A model generated the notes under the pieces. That model was not told where the DNA came from and did not search any database. It saw only the letters and a program-made list of their open reading frames with translations. Of a stretch of DNA of 45,221 nt, positions 8,868-17,155 are shown piece by piece (position 1 is the stretch's first letter; every line of letters begins with the position of its first letter). The stretch is from Streptosporangiales bacterium (GTDB lineage Bacteria > Actinomycetota > Actinomycetes > Streptosporangiales > Streptosporangiaceae). The DNA lies in contig WRBL01000009.1 in the NCBI GenBank assembly GCA_009784565.1, positions 1 to 45,221 of the forward strand. The letters run 5' to 3'. The position numbers were made by a program, and so were the translations under genes.

Positions 8868-11231
8868 CTAATCTCCCCGGCCGCGCCGGGACTGGGGGGT
8901 CCGGCCGGGGGGCTGGGCCGGCTCGGGCAGGGTCCTGACCGGGGGAATGTCCAGGACGACGGGGCTGTCCCCCAGTGTCACGTCCGTTCCGTGGTGCGTG
9001 ATGGTGAGCGGGTCCCCGGCCAGCAGCGTGTACCTGGCCTTCCCGGACCGGGTCTCGACGTGGACGGTGCGTCCCCGGTACCGCATGCGGAACGCCAGCC
9101 GCACGATCCCCGGAGGCAGCCGGGGGGAGAACGCGAGGCTCCCGCCAGTCGAGCGCATTCCGCCGAATCCGCTGACCAGCGCCGTCCAGGCGCCGGCCAG
9201 CGATGCCATATGCAGGCCGTCCCTGGTGTTGTGCTCACGGTCCTGCAGGTCCATCAGGACCGCCTCGGCCAGGTAGTCGTAGGCCAGTTCCAGGTGCCCG
9301 ACCTCGGCCGCCATCACAGCCTGCGTGGAGGCCGACAGCGAGGAATCCCGCACGGTGAGGGCCTCGTAGTAGTCGAAGTTCCGGCGCTTCTGTTCCGCGG
9401 TGAACACGTCGCCGCGGAACTGCATGGCCAGCACCACGTCCGCCTGCTTGACGACCTGGAACCGGTAGAGCTGGAAGTACGGGTAGTGCAGCAGCAGCGG
9501 ATACGCGTCGGCGGGGGTCCCGGCGAAGTCCCAGCGGGCATAGCGGGTGAACCCTTCGTGCTGGGGGTGGACCCCGAGGCGGGAGTCGTACGGGATGCAC
9601 ATGTCCGCGGCGGCGTCCCGCCAGGCCGCCGCTTCCTCGGTCGTCACGCCCAGGTCCCGCGACAGGGAAGGGAACCGCTCGGCGTACGCGGCCGCGCATT
9701 CCAGGTTGTGCTGCGCCATCACGTTCGTGTAGACGTTGTTGTCCTTGACCGCGCTGTACTCGTCGGGCCCGGTCACCCCGTCGATGCGGAACTGCCCGGC
9801 CGCGTCGTGCTGGCCCAGGGACAGCCACAGCCGGGCGGTCTCCACGAGCAGGGGCAGGGCGATGTCCTGTTCGAAGTCCTGGTCGCCTGACGCCTCCACG
9901 TACTTCACGGCGGCCCGGGAGATCGCCGCGTTGATGTGGAACGCCGCGGTCCCGGCGGGCCAGTAGCCGGAGCATTCCTCCCCGCGAATGGTCCGCCACG
10001 GGAACACTGCCCCCCTCAGGCCCAGTTCGCGCGCGTGGGACTGGGCCTTGCCGAGGACGGCGTGCCGCCACCTCAGGGCGCTGGCGGCGGCCGACGGCTG
10101 GGTGTAGGTCAGCACCGGCAGCACGAAAGCCTCGCTATCCCAGAACGTGTGCCCGTCGTACCCGGTCCCGGTCAGGCCCTTCGACGGGATGGGGCGGAGT
10201 TCGGCGCGCGCGCCCGCCTGCAGGATGTGGAAGAGCGAGAACCGCACGGCCTGCTGGATCTCCACGTCCCCGTCGACCTCGACGTCCGCCCCTTCCCAGA
10301 AGGAGTCCAGGTACTGCCGCTGCTCGGCGACCAGTCCGTCCCAGCCGGTCAGCCGGGCCGCGGAGAGCGCGCCGACCACCTGGTCGACGAGGGCCGGGCG
10401 GGACCGCCGGGCCGACCAGCCGTACCCGATGTACTTGGTCAGGCCCAGTTCCTCGCCCGCCGCGACCTCCGCCGCGACGGTCAGCCGGGCCACGTCCGAG
10501 GCCGCCTCCAGCGACGTGCTCATCTTCGACGGGCCGTCGATCACGTGGGTCATCCCGGCCGCCAGCCGGAGCCGGCTCTTACGGGTGCCGTGGACGAGAA
10601 GGGCCCGGGGGTTCCCGTCGCCGAACGTGAAGTGCTCCTCGCCGACCAGCGGCGTGGCCAGGGCGGCCGCCGCCCGCGGGTCGCCGGAACCCGTCGGGAC
10701 TTCCTCGTTGGCCACGAGTTCCGACATCACGACCAGCCGCAGCGGCTCGTTCACGGCGGTGACCGAGTAGGAGACCGCCGCGATCGCGCGCTGGGTCAAC
10801 GACACCAGCCGGACCGAACGGATCCGCACGGTATGTCCCGCGGGGGATGTCCACTCCACGTCGCGGGTGAGCGTGCCGGCTCTCAGGTCCAGCCGCCGGG
10901 TGTGCGATCGCAGCGTGCCGTACCGGATGTCGAACGGCTCGTCGTTGACCAGCAGCCGGATGATCTTGCCGTTGGTCACGTTGATGGCGGTCTGCCCGGT
11001 CTGGGGGTACCCGTAGCCGGCCTCGGCGTACGGCAGCGGGCGTTCCTCGTACACGGAGTTGAGGTAGGTCCCGGGCAGCCCGTGCGGTTCCCCCTCGTCC
11101 AGGTTGCCGCGCAGCCCGATGTGCCCGTTGGACAGCGCGAAGACCGACTCGCTCTGGGCGATCAGGTCCAGGTCGAGCGAGGTCTCGGTGAGTTCCCAGG
11201 GCTCGACCCCGTAGATCGCGTTCGTAATCAC
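8868..11231 (-). CDS. Glycoside hydrolase family 65 protein (disaccharide phosphorylase-like)
   Basis: A 787-residue GH65 protein. The family cleaves alpha-glucosides such as maltose, trehalose or kojibiose, mostly by phosphorolysis giving beta-glucose 1-phosphate. The N-terminal beta-sandwich begins EPWELTETSLDLD and has SNGHIGLRGNLDEGEPHGLP. The (alpha/alpha)6 barrel contains HTFWDSEAF, the catalytic acid segment GVTGPDEYS, and KQADVVL plus DSSLSAS, segments that bind phosphate in family phosphorylases. The C-terminal sandwich ends with a Pro/Arg-rich tail. It starts at GTG 11231 with AGGGGG about 6 bases upstream. The partner HAD protein upstream would convert beta-G1P to G6P. The substrate cannot be read from sequence. 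Confidence 0.88.
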   Translation of the reverse strand: MITNAIYGVEPWELTETSLDLDLIAQSESVFALSNGHIGLRGNLDEGEPHGLPGTYLNSVYEERPLPYAEAGYGYPQTGQTAINVTNGKIIRLLVNDEPFDIRYGTLRSHTRRLDLRAGTLTRDVEWTSPAGHTVRIRSVRLVSLTQRAIAAVSYSVTAVNEPLRLVVMSELVANEEVPTGSGDPRAAAALATPLVGEEHFTFGDGNPRALLVHGTRKSRLRLAAGMTHVIDGPSKMSTSLEAASDVARLTVAAEVAAGEELGLTKYIGYGWSARRSRPALVDQVVGALSAARLTGWDGLVAEQRQYLDSFWEGADVEVDGDVEIQQAVRFSLFHILQAGARAELRPIPSKGLTGTGYDGHTFWDSEAFVLPVLTYTQPSAAASALRWRHAVLGKAQSHARELGLRGAVFPWRTIRGEECSGYWPAGTAAFHINAAISRAAVKYVEASGDQDFEQDIALPLLVETARLWLSLGQHDAAGQFRIDGVTGPDEYSAVKDNNVYTNVMAQHNLECAAAYAERFPSLSRDLGVTTEEAAAWRDAAADMCIPYDSRLGVHPQHEGFTRYARWDFAGTPADAYPLLLHYPYFQLYRFQVVKQADVVLAMQFRGDVFTAEQKRRNFDYYEALTVRDSSLSASTQAVMAAEVGHLELAYDYLAEAVLMDLQDREHNTRDGLHMASLAGAWTALVSGFGGMRSTGGSLAFSPRLPPGIVRLAFRMRYRGRTVHVETRSGKARYTLLAGDPLTITHHGTDVTLGDSPVVLDIPPVRTLPEPAQPPGRTPQSRRGRGD

Positions 11232-11997
11232 GCACAGCCCCCTGGTCGCAAGCGGCGACGGATAACAACAGCTCTCCCAGGTCCTCCACCACCACGTCCG
11301 CGCCGTGGGAGCGCAGGGCGGAGGCCTGGCCTACGCGGTCTACCCCTACCACGTAGCCGAAATCCCCGGCTCGCCCCGCCTCGACCCCGGCCAGGGCGTC
11401 CTCGAACACGGCCGCCTGGGAAGGCTCCACGCCCAGGTCCCGGGCCGCGGCCAGGAACATGTCGGGCGCCGGCTTTCCCCGCAATTCCCGGTCCTCGGCC
11501 ACGTGGGCGTCGACCCGCACGTCGAACAGCCGGTCCACGCCCCCGGCGGACAGGACCTGCTCGGTGTTGGCACTGGAGGAGACGATCGCGGTGCGCAGTC
11601 CGGCCGCGCGGGCGGCGGTCACATACCGCCGGGACCCGGAGTAGACGTCCACGCCGCTGCGCCGCAGGACCTCGAGAACCAGTTCGTTCTTGCGGTTGGA
11701 CAGTCCCCAGATCGTCGGGGCGCCCGCCGGGTCGTCCGGCGAGCCCTCCGGAAGCGTGATGGACCGGGACTTCAGGAATTCCCGGGTCCCTTCTAGCCGG
11801 GGCTTGCCGTCGACGTACTCGTCGTAGTCCTCGACGGGGTCGAAGGCCACGAAGCGCGACCCGGTCTGGGCCGCGTGCTGGTGCAGGAAGCCGTCGAACA
11901 TCGACTTCCAGGCCGCGTCATGCACGACCGCGGTGCGGGTCACCACGCCGTCCATGTCGAACAGGCATGCCCTCGTGTTCTCGGGCAGCCCTAGCAC
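10579..11997 (-). CDS. HAD-family beta-phosphoglucomutase-like protein, frame running on into GH65
   Basis: Residues 1 to about 250 are a complete HAD subfamily IA protein: FDMDGVVT (nucleophile D14, acid/base D16), IVSSSAN at 139-144, GKPAPDMF with K175, and VFEDALAGVEAG. It resembles beta-phosphoglucomutase, the usual partner of GH65 phosphorylases. It starts at GTG 11997, 3 bases after the DUF2469 stop. After about residue 250 the frame overlaps GH65 out of phase for 653 bases, giving an Arg/Ala/Gly-rich tail of about 220 residues that looks like non-coding translation. One extra base in the G5 tract (11238-11242) would end the protein at a TGA overlapping the GH65 GTG; one base fewer would fuse the two. 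The functional part is about 11232-11997. Confidence 0.75.
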   Translation of the reverse strand: MLGLPENTRACLFDMDGVVTRTAVVHDAAWKSMFDGFLHQHAAQTGSRFVAFDPVEDYDEYVDGKPRLEGTREFLKSRSITLPEGSPDDPAGAPTIWGLSNRKNELVLEVLRRSGVDVYSGSRRYVTAARAAGLRTAIVSSSANTEQVLSAGGVDRLFDVRVDAHVAEDRELRGKPAPDMFLAAARDLGVEPSQAAVFEDALAGVEAGRAGDFGYVVGVDRVGQASALRSHGADVVVEDLGELLLSVAACDQGAVRDYERDLRGRALGTHRDLARPGPDRPERVGLRAVQRAHRAARQPGRGGTARAARDLPQLRVRGTPAAVRRGRLRVPPDRADRHQRDQRQDHPAAGQRRAVRHPVRHAAIAHPAAGPESRHAHPRRGVDIPRGTYRADPFGPAGVVDPARDRGGLLLGHRRERAAAAGRDVGTRGQRGSPDGFRRPAGGGRPGHAAGRRGALHVRRREPPGPSRPRHP

Positions 11998-12000
11998 GGG

Positions 12001-12330
12001 CTATCCCGCGAACCCGGGCTTGTCGTCCGGGAGTTCGAGGTCACTTTTGGCCAGCTCCTCGATGTTGACGTCCTTGAAGGTGACGACCCGCACGTTCTTG
12101 ACGAAGCGAGCGGGACGATACATGTCCCATACCCAGGCGTCATGCATCGTGACCTCGAAGAAGGTCTCCCCGTTGTCGGTCGACCGCACCGTCAGGTCAA
12201 CGTCGTTCGTCAGGTAGAACCGGCGCTCGGTTTCCACGACATGAGTGAACAGGCCGACGACGTCGCGGTACTCGCGGTAGAGCTGCAGCTCCATCTCCGC
12301 TTCGTACTTCTCCAGGTCTTCCGCGCTCAT
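12001..12330 (-). CDS. DUF2469 family protein
   Basis: Conserved actinobacterial protein of unknown function, 109 residues, beginning MSAEDLEKYEAEMELQLYRE and rich in aromatic residues (HDAWVWDMYRPARFV), ending in an acidic stretch. ATG 12330 has AGGGGAC just upstream; the open frame reaches 12414 but only through rnhB coding sequence. It follows the rnhB stop by 5 bases, a gene pair conserved in actinobacteria. No enzymatic motif is visible. Confidence 0.9.
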   Translation of the reverse strand: MSAEDLEKYEAEMELQLYREYRDVVGLFTHVVETERRFYLTNDVDLTVRSTDNGETFFEVTMHDAWVWDMYRPARFVKNVRVVTFKDVNIEELAKSDLELPDDKPGFAG

Positions 12331-12335
12331 GTCCC

Positions 12336-13007
12336 CTATTCTCCCTCCGCCTGTCCAGGCTCCGGCACGCCGCGTTCTGGAACGCAGCGGAACGACTTCC
12401 GGTGCTCGGCGCACGGGCCGAACTCCGCCAGCATCCGCAGGTGCTCGGCGGTTACATACCCCTTATGACGGCAGAAGCCATATTCGGGGTAACGCCGGTC
12501 AAGCTCCGCCATCATCCTGTCCCGGGTGACCTTGGCCACGATCGAGGCCGCGGCGACCGACGCGGTCACCTGATCGCCCTTCCAGACGGCGAGCGACAGC
12601 GGCCCGAGTCCGTCGACCGGGAATCCGTCCGTCAGGACGTACCCGGGCCGGGCCCGCAGCCCGGCATGCGCCCGCCTCATGCCTTCAATGTTGCACACAT
12701 GGACCCCGAACCGGTCGACGTCGGCGGCCGGGATCGTCACGACGTGCCAGTCCACCGCCCGCCGCATGATCTGGTCGTAGGCGGTCTCCCGCGCCGCTTG
12801 CGTGAGCAGCTTGGAGTCCGCGACGCCGGGGAGCTTCCGCACGCTAGCCCGGTCCAGCACGACGGCGGCCACGACCAGCGGCCCGGCGCATGCGCCGCGC
12901 CCGGCTTCATCGATGCCCGCGACCGGCGCCAGCCCGGCGCGCGCGAGCACGTTCTCGTAGGCGGCCAGTCCTGCGCTGCGCCGCGGCGTGTACCCGGGTG
13001 CCATCAT
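12336..13007 (-). CDS. rnhB: Ribonuclease HII
   Basis: Cuts RNA in RNA-DNA hybrids and starts removal of ribonucleotides from DNA. The 223-residue protein shows the RNase HII signature AGIDEAGRGACAGPLV (first D and E of the active site), VADSKLL, and YVLTDGFPV, followed by ASIVAKVTRDRMM and YGFCRHKGY. There are two adjacent ATG codons (13007 and 13004). It is translated just ahead of DUF2469 and is separated from lepB by 96 bases. Confidence 0.94.
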   Translation of the reverse strand: MMAPGYTPRRSAGLAAYENVLARAGLAPVAGIDEAGRGACAGPLVVAAVVLDRASVRKLPGVADSKLLTQAARETAYDQIMRRAVDWHVVTIPAADVDRFGVHVCNIEGMRRAHAGLRARPGYVLTDGFPVDGLGPLSLAVWKGDQVTASVAAASIVAKVTRDRMMAELDRRYPEYGFCRHKGYVTAEHLRMLAEFGPCAEHRKSFRCVPERGVPEPGQAEGE

Positions 13008-13103
13008 GTTGAGCGTACTCGCCCCTTCCTGCCCGCCGCTAGCCGCGTACAGGTGGTCGGGGCTTGACGATGACCTCCGGAACCGAACGGATCCGCGGTG
13101 CTC

Positions 13104-14057
13104 CTACCGTCCCCGGGCCCTCAGGACGCGGCGGCGGACGGAACGCTGCGCCAGGGTCAGCGGGACCGCGGCGGCGAAGCCGAGCACGATGGGCAGCGGG
13201 GTCCAGGAGTTCCGCAGCGGGGTCGCGCCCCCCATCGCGGAGGCCAGGGCCTTCGTCGAGCCTCCGGCCGCGGCGGCGGAGCCGGTCAGCTTGGGCTGGG
13301 AGAACGTGGCGGGGATGTTCAGGAAACCCCACTGGCTGGGCGGCCAGATGATGACGAACGCCCGGCCCAGCACCTTGTTTTCACCGATGGTGCCGCCGCC
13401 CGGCATGCCCATGTGGCCCCGGGAGTCATACGAGATCGCCCGGTGGTCGCCCATCACCCAGAGGCGGCCCGGGGGCACGGTGACGTTGAACGGCGTGCTG
13501 GACGGCGTGTTCCCGGGGTAGAGATAGGACCTTTCCGACAGCGGCACGTTGTTGACCGTCATCTGGCCCTGGGCGTTACAGCAGGCCACGTGGTCTCCGG
13601 GCAGCCCGATCACGCGCTTGATGTAGATGTCGCCGCCCTGATTGGCCCCGAAGACGCTCTCGATGTCCTTCAGGACCGAGGTGAAGACGTTGGAGCTTCC
13701 CTGCGGGGCCGGGGTGTCCCACGACCCGTCGCCGTTGAACACGACGATGTCCCCGCGGGCGATGGACCGCGTGTGGTACACGATCTTGTTGATGAGGACC
13801 CGGTCCCCGATGCCCAGCGTGTTCTGCATCGACCCGGACGGGATGTAGAAGGCCTGGATCGCGTACGTCTTGATGACGAGGGCCAGGACCAGCGCGACCA
13901 CGATGAGGACCGGGAGTTCCTTCCAGAAGCTCCGGCCCTTGTCGCGCTTGCGGCCGGGCCGCTGAAGCCGGGGCGACTCCCCGGGCGGCCCGTCACCGTC
14001 ACCCGAGAGAGCTGGCATGTCCACGCTTGTCTCCGCCGGTGGCCGCTCTTCGCTCAC
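13104..14057 (-). CDS. lepB: Signal peptidase I
   Basis: Removes signal peptides from exported proteins at the outer face of the membrane. With GTG 14057 as start (317 residues), a Pro/Arg-rich cytoplasmic tail precedes a transmembrane helix at about 48-66. The catalytic serine is S76 (YIPSGSMQNTL) and the general-base lysine K147 (IYIKRVIGLPGD); the conserved WVMGDHR box follows. A second hydrophobic helix lies near the C-terminus (PLPIVLGFAAAVPL). GGGGAGGGG upstream supports this GTG over the TTG at 14084. It lies between rplS and rnhB as in many actinobacteria. Confidence 0.94.
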   Translation of the reverse strand: MSEERPPAETSVDMPALSGDGDGPPGESPRLQRPGRKRDKGRSFWKELPVLIVVALVLALVIKTYAIQAFYIPSGSMQNTLGIGDRVLINKIVYHTRSIARGDIVVFNGDGSWDTPAPQGSSNVFTSVLKDIESVFGANQGGDIYIKRVIGLPGDHVACCNAQGQMTVNNVPLSERSYLYPGNTPSSTPFNVTVPPGRLWVMGDHRAISYDSRGHMGMPGGGTIGENKVLGRAFVIIWPPSQWGFLNIPATFSQPKLTGSAAAAGGSTKALASAMGGATPLRNSWTPLPIVLGFAAAVPLTLAQRSVRRRVLRARGR

Positions 14058-14107
14058 GCCAGCCCCTCCCCTTTGGACGCCCAACTTCGTTGAGCGTATC
14101 GCCCTGT

Positions 14108-14141
14108 TTCAGCCGCCGGGCAGCGTGGCCCGGCGGCTGAA
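14108..14141 (-). terminator. Strong hairpin terminator downstream of rplS
   Basis: A perfect 14-bp stem (14108-14121 with 14128-14141, loop AGCGTG) lies 17 bases beyond the rplS stop and before lepB. No U-run follows on the minus strand. Position and strength suggest it ends most rplS transcripts. Confidence 0.65.
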
Positions 14142-14158
14142 CGAACACGAGGAGCCTC

Positions 14159-14518
14159 TTAGCTCGCGGTCGTCTCGCGGCGCTCCTTGATGCGGGCGGC
14201 CTTGCCGCGCAGCTCGCGGAGGTAGTAGAGCTTGGCCCGGCGGACCCGGCCGCGGGTCACGCGCTCGATCTTGTCGATCGACGGGCTGTGCACCGGGAAG
14301 GTCCGCTCGACGCCGACGCCGTAGCTGACCTTGCGGACGGTAAAGGTCTCCCGGAGGCCGCCACCCTGACGCCGGATGACGACGCCCTGGAACACCTGGA
14401 TCCGGGAGCGGTTACCTTCAACGACCTTGACATGCACCTTCAGGGTGTCACCCGGGCGGAAGTCCGGGACGTCGTCCCGGATCTGGGCCTGCTCAATCTC
14501 GGCGATCGCGGTATGCAT
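14159..14518 (-). CDS. rplS: 50S ribosomal protein L19
   Basis: Large-subunit protein at the interface with the 30S subunit. The 119 residues begin [20 protein letters not shown] and contain the L19 core [21 protein letters not shown], and [20 protein letters not shown] 14518 gives the family length; the upstream open frame to 14563 is not L19-like. The gene is isolated by a hairpin on each side, so it is probably transcribed largely from its own promoter. Confidence 0.97.
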   Translation of the reverse strand: MHTAIAEIEQAQIRDDVPDFRPGDTLKVHVKVVEGNRSRIQVFQGVVIRRQGGGLRETFTVRKVSYGVGVERTFPVHSPSIDKIERVTRGRVRRAKLYYLRELRGKAARIKERRETTAS

Positions 14519-14607
14519 TGGAAAGTTCCTCAGTCCTGGGCCGGATATACGCGCGCAGCGCACCCCGGGGTGTTAAGCGTCTCTGGTGGCCTTAAGTAAC
14601 CTCACTG

Positions 14608-14613
14608 ATCCTA
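14608..14613 (-). promoter_or_regulatory. Possible -10 element for rplS
   Basis: On the minus strand the sequence TATAGGAT includes TAGGAT, a good actinobacterial -10, about 95 bases upstream of the rplS start. No convincing -35 is seen 17-18 bases further up, so this is tentative. Confidence 0.3.
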
Positions 14614-14760
14614 TAGCGGATCTGAGGCGATCCCGTCTGGACGGGGGCCGACCGCAAAATTACGTCCCGGTTCCGGCAGGCTACTTGCGGTAGCTCGCCC
14701 GGTCCTCGTGACGTACCCCTCCGGACACTGTCCGCCGCGCGTTGGGCCCGGCAGGGAGGG

Positions 14761-14787
14761 TGCTCCACGTCGCCTGGGCGCGGAGCA
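14761..14787 (-). terminator. Hairpin downstream of trmD
   Basis: TGCTCC (14761-14766) pairs with GGAGCA (14782-14787), with an inner CGCC/GGCG stem. It lies 33 bases past the trmD stop and could end the rpsP-KH-rimM-trmD transcript. Confidence 0.4.
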
Positions 14788-14819
14788 TGGCTTGGTCACC
14801 TTACCATCACAGCCGATGG

Positions 14820-15629
14820 CTAGGCAAAATGGAAACCGGCCTCGGCCAGCACTTCCCGGTCGCGGGCATCGAGCCCGTCCGGATCGGCCGCGAGGCTGGT
14901 GACCAGGTCGGGCCTGACCTCCGCGGTACGGCGCAGCGCCTCGTCCCGCCGCCAGCGGGCGATCGCCCCGTGGTCGCCGGACAGGAGCACGGGCGGCACC
15001 TCGATGCCGCGCCAGGAGCGCGGCCTCGTGTAGACCGGCCCTTCCAGCAGCCCGCGCATCTTGCCCGCACCGGCGCCGAAAGAATCGTCGGCGGCGGACT
15101 GCTCGTTGCCCAGCACGCCCGGCAGCAGGCGGCAGACCGCCTCCAGCATGACCGCGACCGCGGCCTCGCCGCCGGCGAGAACGTAGTCTCCGATGCTGAC
15201 CTCGTCCACCGCCATCCGGGTCCGGACCTCGGCCGGCACGCGGGAGTCGATGCCCTCGTACCGCCCGCAGGCGAAAACGAGGTGCCTTTCCGCCGCGTAG
15301 GAGGCGGCCAGGTCCTGCGTGAACGGCTGGCCGCTCGGGGTCGGCACGATCAGCCGGGCGGTGCCGCCGGGGTCCGCGGAGTCGCCGGCCACCGCGTCGA
15401 GCGCGTCGCCCCAGACGTCCGGCTTCATGACCATGCCCGGTCCGCCGCCGAACGGCGAGTCGTCCACCGTGTTGTGGACGTCCGTCGCCCAGCCCCGGAG
15501 GTCGTGAACGCGGAAGTCGATGTCGCCGCGCCCCCCGGCCTTCCCGATCAGGGATACCCCGAGTGGCCCTTCGCCCGCGGCATGCGAGCCGAAGTAATCC
15601 GGAAATATCGTGACAATATCTACGCGCAT
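14820..15629 (-). CDS. trmD: tRNA (guanine-N1)-methyltransferase TrmD
   Basis: Methylates G37 next to the anticodon using S-adenosylmethionine. The 269-residue protein opens MRVDIVTIFPDYF and shows the SPOUT knot motifs: VDDSPFGGGPGMVMKP, FACGRYEGIDSRV and the EVSIGDYVLAGGEAAV loop. The start ATG at 15629 overlaps the rimM stop (TGATG) and has no ribosome site of its own, so translation is probably coupled to rimM. Confidence 0.96.
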   Translation of the reverse strand: MRVDIVTIFPDYFGSHAAGEGPLGVSLIGKAGGRGDIDFRVHDLRGWATDVHNTVDDSPFGGGPGMVMKPDVWGDALDAVAGDSADPGGTARLIVPTPSGQPFTQDLAASYAAERHLVFACGRYEGIDSRVPAEVRTRMAVDEVSIGDYVLAGGEAAVAVMLEAVCRLLPGVLGNEQSAADDSFGAGAGKMRGLLEGPVYTRPRSWRGIEVPPVLLSGDHGAIARWRRDEALRRTAEVRPDLVTSLAADPDGLDARDREVLAEAGFHFA

Positions 15630-16147
15630 CAGGAGGGCTCATCGAGTTCTAGGAGGCCTTCGGGCGGGTCGATCACCAAGGTACCCTCGGCCAGGCGCAC
15701 GTCGGTGGCGATCTCCTTGACGAAGGGCACCAGGAGATCCGCGCCGGAGGCCGGACGGATGACCAGGAGATCCTGGCCATGGTGGAGGACGTCCGTCACC
15801 TCGCCGACGGCCGCGCCGGAGACGGTGCGGACGGACAGCCCGATGAGGTCGGAGTCGCGGAACTCGTCCGGGTCCTCCAGCGGCGGGAGCGACTCGGACT
15901 CCACGCTCAGCCACGTGCCGCGCAGGGCCTCGGCGGCGTTCCGGTCCCGGGTCCCGGTGAAGCGGACGAGGAGTTCGCCCGACTGCCAGCGGGTAGCCGA
16001 GACCGTCAGCGGGCCGGCGTCAGCGGGGTCGGTGTCCAGCTTCGAGCCCTTCGCGAACCGAAGTTCGGGCTCATCCGTCCGGACACCGACCACGACAGCG
16101 CCGCGGATCCCATGCGCGCGGCCGATTCGGCCAACAATGACCCGCAT
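15629..16147 (-). CDS. rimM: 16S rRNA processing protein RimM
   Basis: Assembly factor that binds S19 and helps mature the head of the 30S subunit. With ATG 16147 as start there are 172 residues: MRVIVGRIGRAHGIRGAV, then a C-terminal PRC-barrel segment with DLIGLSV, LLVIRP, VPFVKEIATDV. The open frame reaches 16300 only by running through the KH gene out of phase. It stands between the KH protein and trmD in the standard rpsP-KH-rimM-trmD order. Confidence 0.94.
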   Translation of the reverse strand: MRVIVGRIGRAHGIRGAVVVGVRTDEPELRFAKGSKLDTDPADAGPLTVSATRWQSGELLVRFTGTRDRNAAEALRGTWLSVESESLPPLEDPDEFRDSDLIGLSVRTVSGAAVGEVTDVLHHGQDLLVIRPASGADLLVPFVKEIATDVRLAEGTLVIDPPEGLLELDEPS

Positions 16148-16154
16148 AGCGGTG

Positions 16155-16397
16155 CTAGCGAACCTCGCCGGCTTCCAGCAGGTCGATACGGACGTGCCGG
16201 TGCCCGGCCAGGGAACCGATGACCGTCCGCAGCGCGCGGGCCGTACGCCCGCCCCTGCCGATGACCTTGCCGAGGTCGTCCGGATGCACGCGCACCTCAA
16301 GGACGTTGCCCCGGCGCAGCATGCGGCTTAGTACGCGCACGTCGTCCGGGTGCGCGACTATCCCGCGCACCAGGTGCTCGAGGGCGTCCTCAAGCAC
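16155..16397 (-). CDS. khpA: KH-domain RNA-binding protein (KhpA type)
   Basis: Single KH-domain RNA-binding protein of 80 residues, with the GxxG-type loop in KVIGRGGRTARALRTVI. KhpA proteins, often with KhpB/EloR, affect RNA and cell elongation in Gram-positives. I chose GTG 16397, giving MLEDALEHLVRGIVAHPDDV, the usual N-terminus; it lies 1 base after the rpsP stop, which argues for coupled translation. The alternative GTG at 16415 would overlap rpsP. Confidence 0.9.
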   Translation of the reverse strand: MLEDALEHLVRGIVAHPDDVRVLSRMLRRGNVLEVRVHPDDLGKVIGRGGRTARALRTVIGSLAGHRHVRIDLLEAGEVR

Positions 16398-16398
16398 G

Positions 16399-16944
16399 TC
16401 AGGACTCGCTGGCACCGTCGGCGGCGGCCTCGGCCGGCTTGGCCTCGGCCTCGGCGGCCGGAGCGGCCTCAGTCTCGGCCTTGGCCTCCTCGGCGGGCGC
16501 CTCAGCCGGAGCCTCGGCGGCCTTGTCCTCAGAAGCGGCCTTGGCCTCCTTCTTCTTGGACTTGGCGGCCTTCGCCGCGGCCTTGGCCTCTTCCTTCGCC
16601 GCGAGGCTCACCTTGACGAGTTCGTCGTAGCGCTCCTTCTTGTCGGCCTTCGGCTCGGCGGTCTTGAGCGTGCCCTCGGCGCCGTCAAGGCCCTTGAACT
16701 TCTGCCAGTCGCCGGTGACCTCGAGGATCTTGCGGACCGGGTCGGTCGGCTGCGCGCCCACCGAGAGCCAGTACTGCGCCCGGTCGGAGTTGACCTCGAT
16801 AACCGACGGGTCATGCTTCGGGTGGTACTTGCCGATCTCCTCGATGGCACGCCCGTCCCGCTTGGTACGCGCGTCCGCGACGACGATCCGGTAGTACGGC
16901 TCCCGGATCTTGCCGAGACGCTTGAGCTTGATCTTGACAGCCAC
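16399..16944 (-). CDS. rpsP: 30S ribosomal protein S16 with Ala/Glu/Lys-rich tail
   Basis: Residues 1 to about 85 are a normal S16 ([53 protein letters not shown]). From about 110 to 181 the protein carries a low-complexity tail rich in Ala, Glu and Lys, roughly doubling the usual length; similar tails occur in other actinobacterial S16 proteins. It starts at GTG 16944 behind GGGAGAAG and heads the rpsP-KH-rimM-trmD operon, divergent from the ligase. Confidence 0.96.
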   Translation of the reverse strand: MAVKIKLKRLGKIREPYYRIVVADARTKRDGRAIEEIGKYHPKHDPSVIEVNSDRAQYWLSVGAQPTDPVRKILEVTGDWQKFKGLDGAEGTLKTAEPKADKKERYDELVKVSLAAKEEAKAAAKAAKSKKKEAKAASEDKAAEAPAEAPAEEAKAETEAAPAAEAEAKPAEAAADGASES

Positions 16945-17092
16945 AGCTGTACTTCTCCCAAGAATTTAGGGCTGCGAGAGCCCACGACGTGCGTCGGGTA
17001 CCCGCCAGCGGGGAATAGCCGGCCGGACCGAGCGGATGGGCCAGGCCGGGCGAACGAGGAGAGGGCGCCGCACTCGGCCAGGTATCAAGCAC

Positions 17093-17151
17093 CCATTGTG
17101 CCAGATCTCCAGCGCGAAGAGGTAATCGGCCCTCGCGCCGGGGCACAATGG
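17093..17151. promoter_or_regulatory. Inverted repeat between divergent rpsP and ligase genes
   Basis: CCATTGTGCC (17093-17102) and GGCACAATGG (17142-17151) are perfect 10-bp inverted arms 39 bases apart. Each arm carries CACAAT, a -10-like hexamer, pointing outward: the right arm ends 4 bases before the ligase GTG, and the left arm reads toward rpsP on the minus strand. It could be a symmetric pair of promoter elements or an operator. Confidence 0.4.
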
Positions 17152-17155
17152 ACGG

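Larger units (their letters stand above)
14519..14819. other. Non-coding region between trmD and rplS
   Basis: These 301 bases hold no gene. They contain a hairpin near the trmD end, a -10-like TAGGAT, and a 12-bp palindrome CACCCCGGGGTG at 14561-14572 in what would be the rplS leader. The palindrome could take part in leader control of L19 synthesis, but no known leader class is recognised. Confidence 0.5.

Noticed and set aside
9936-11759. 607-codon plus-strand open frame opposite GH65 and HAD
   Set aside because: The translation is Arg/Pro/Gly-rich without domain features, and the minus strand encodes recognisable families.
14057-14084. TTG 14084 as lepB start
   Set aside because: GTG 14057 has a strong G-rich ribosome site at correct spacing, which the TTG start would translate through.
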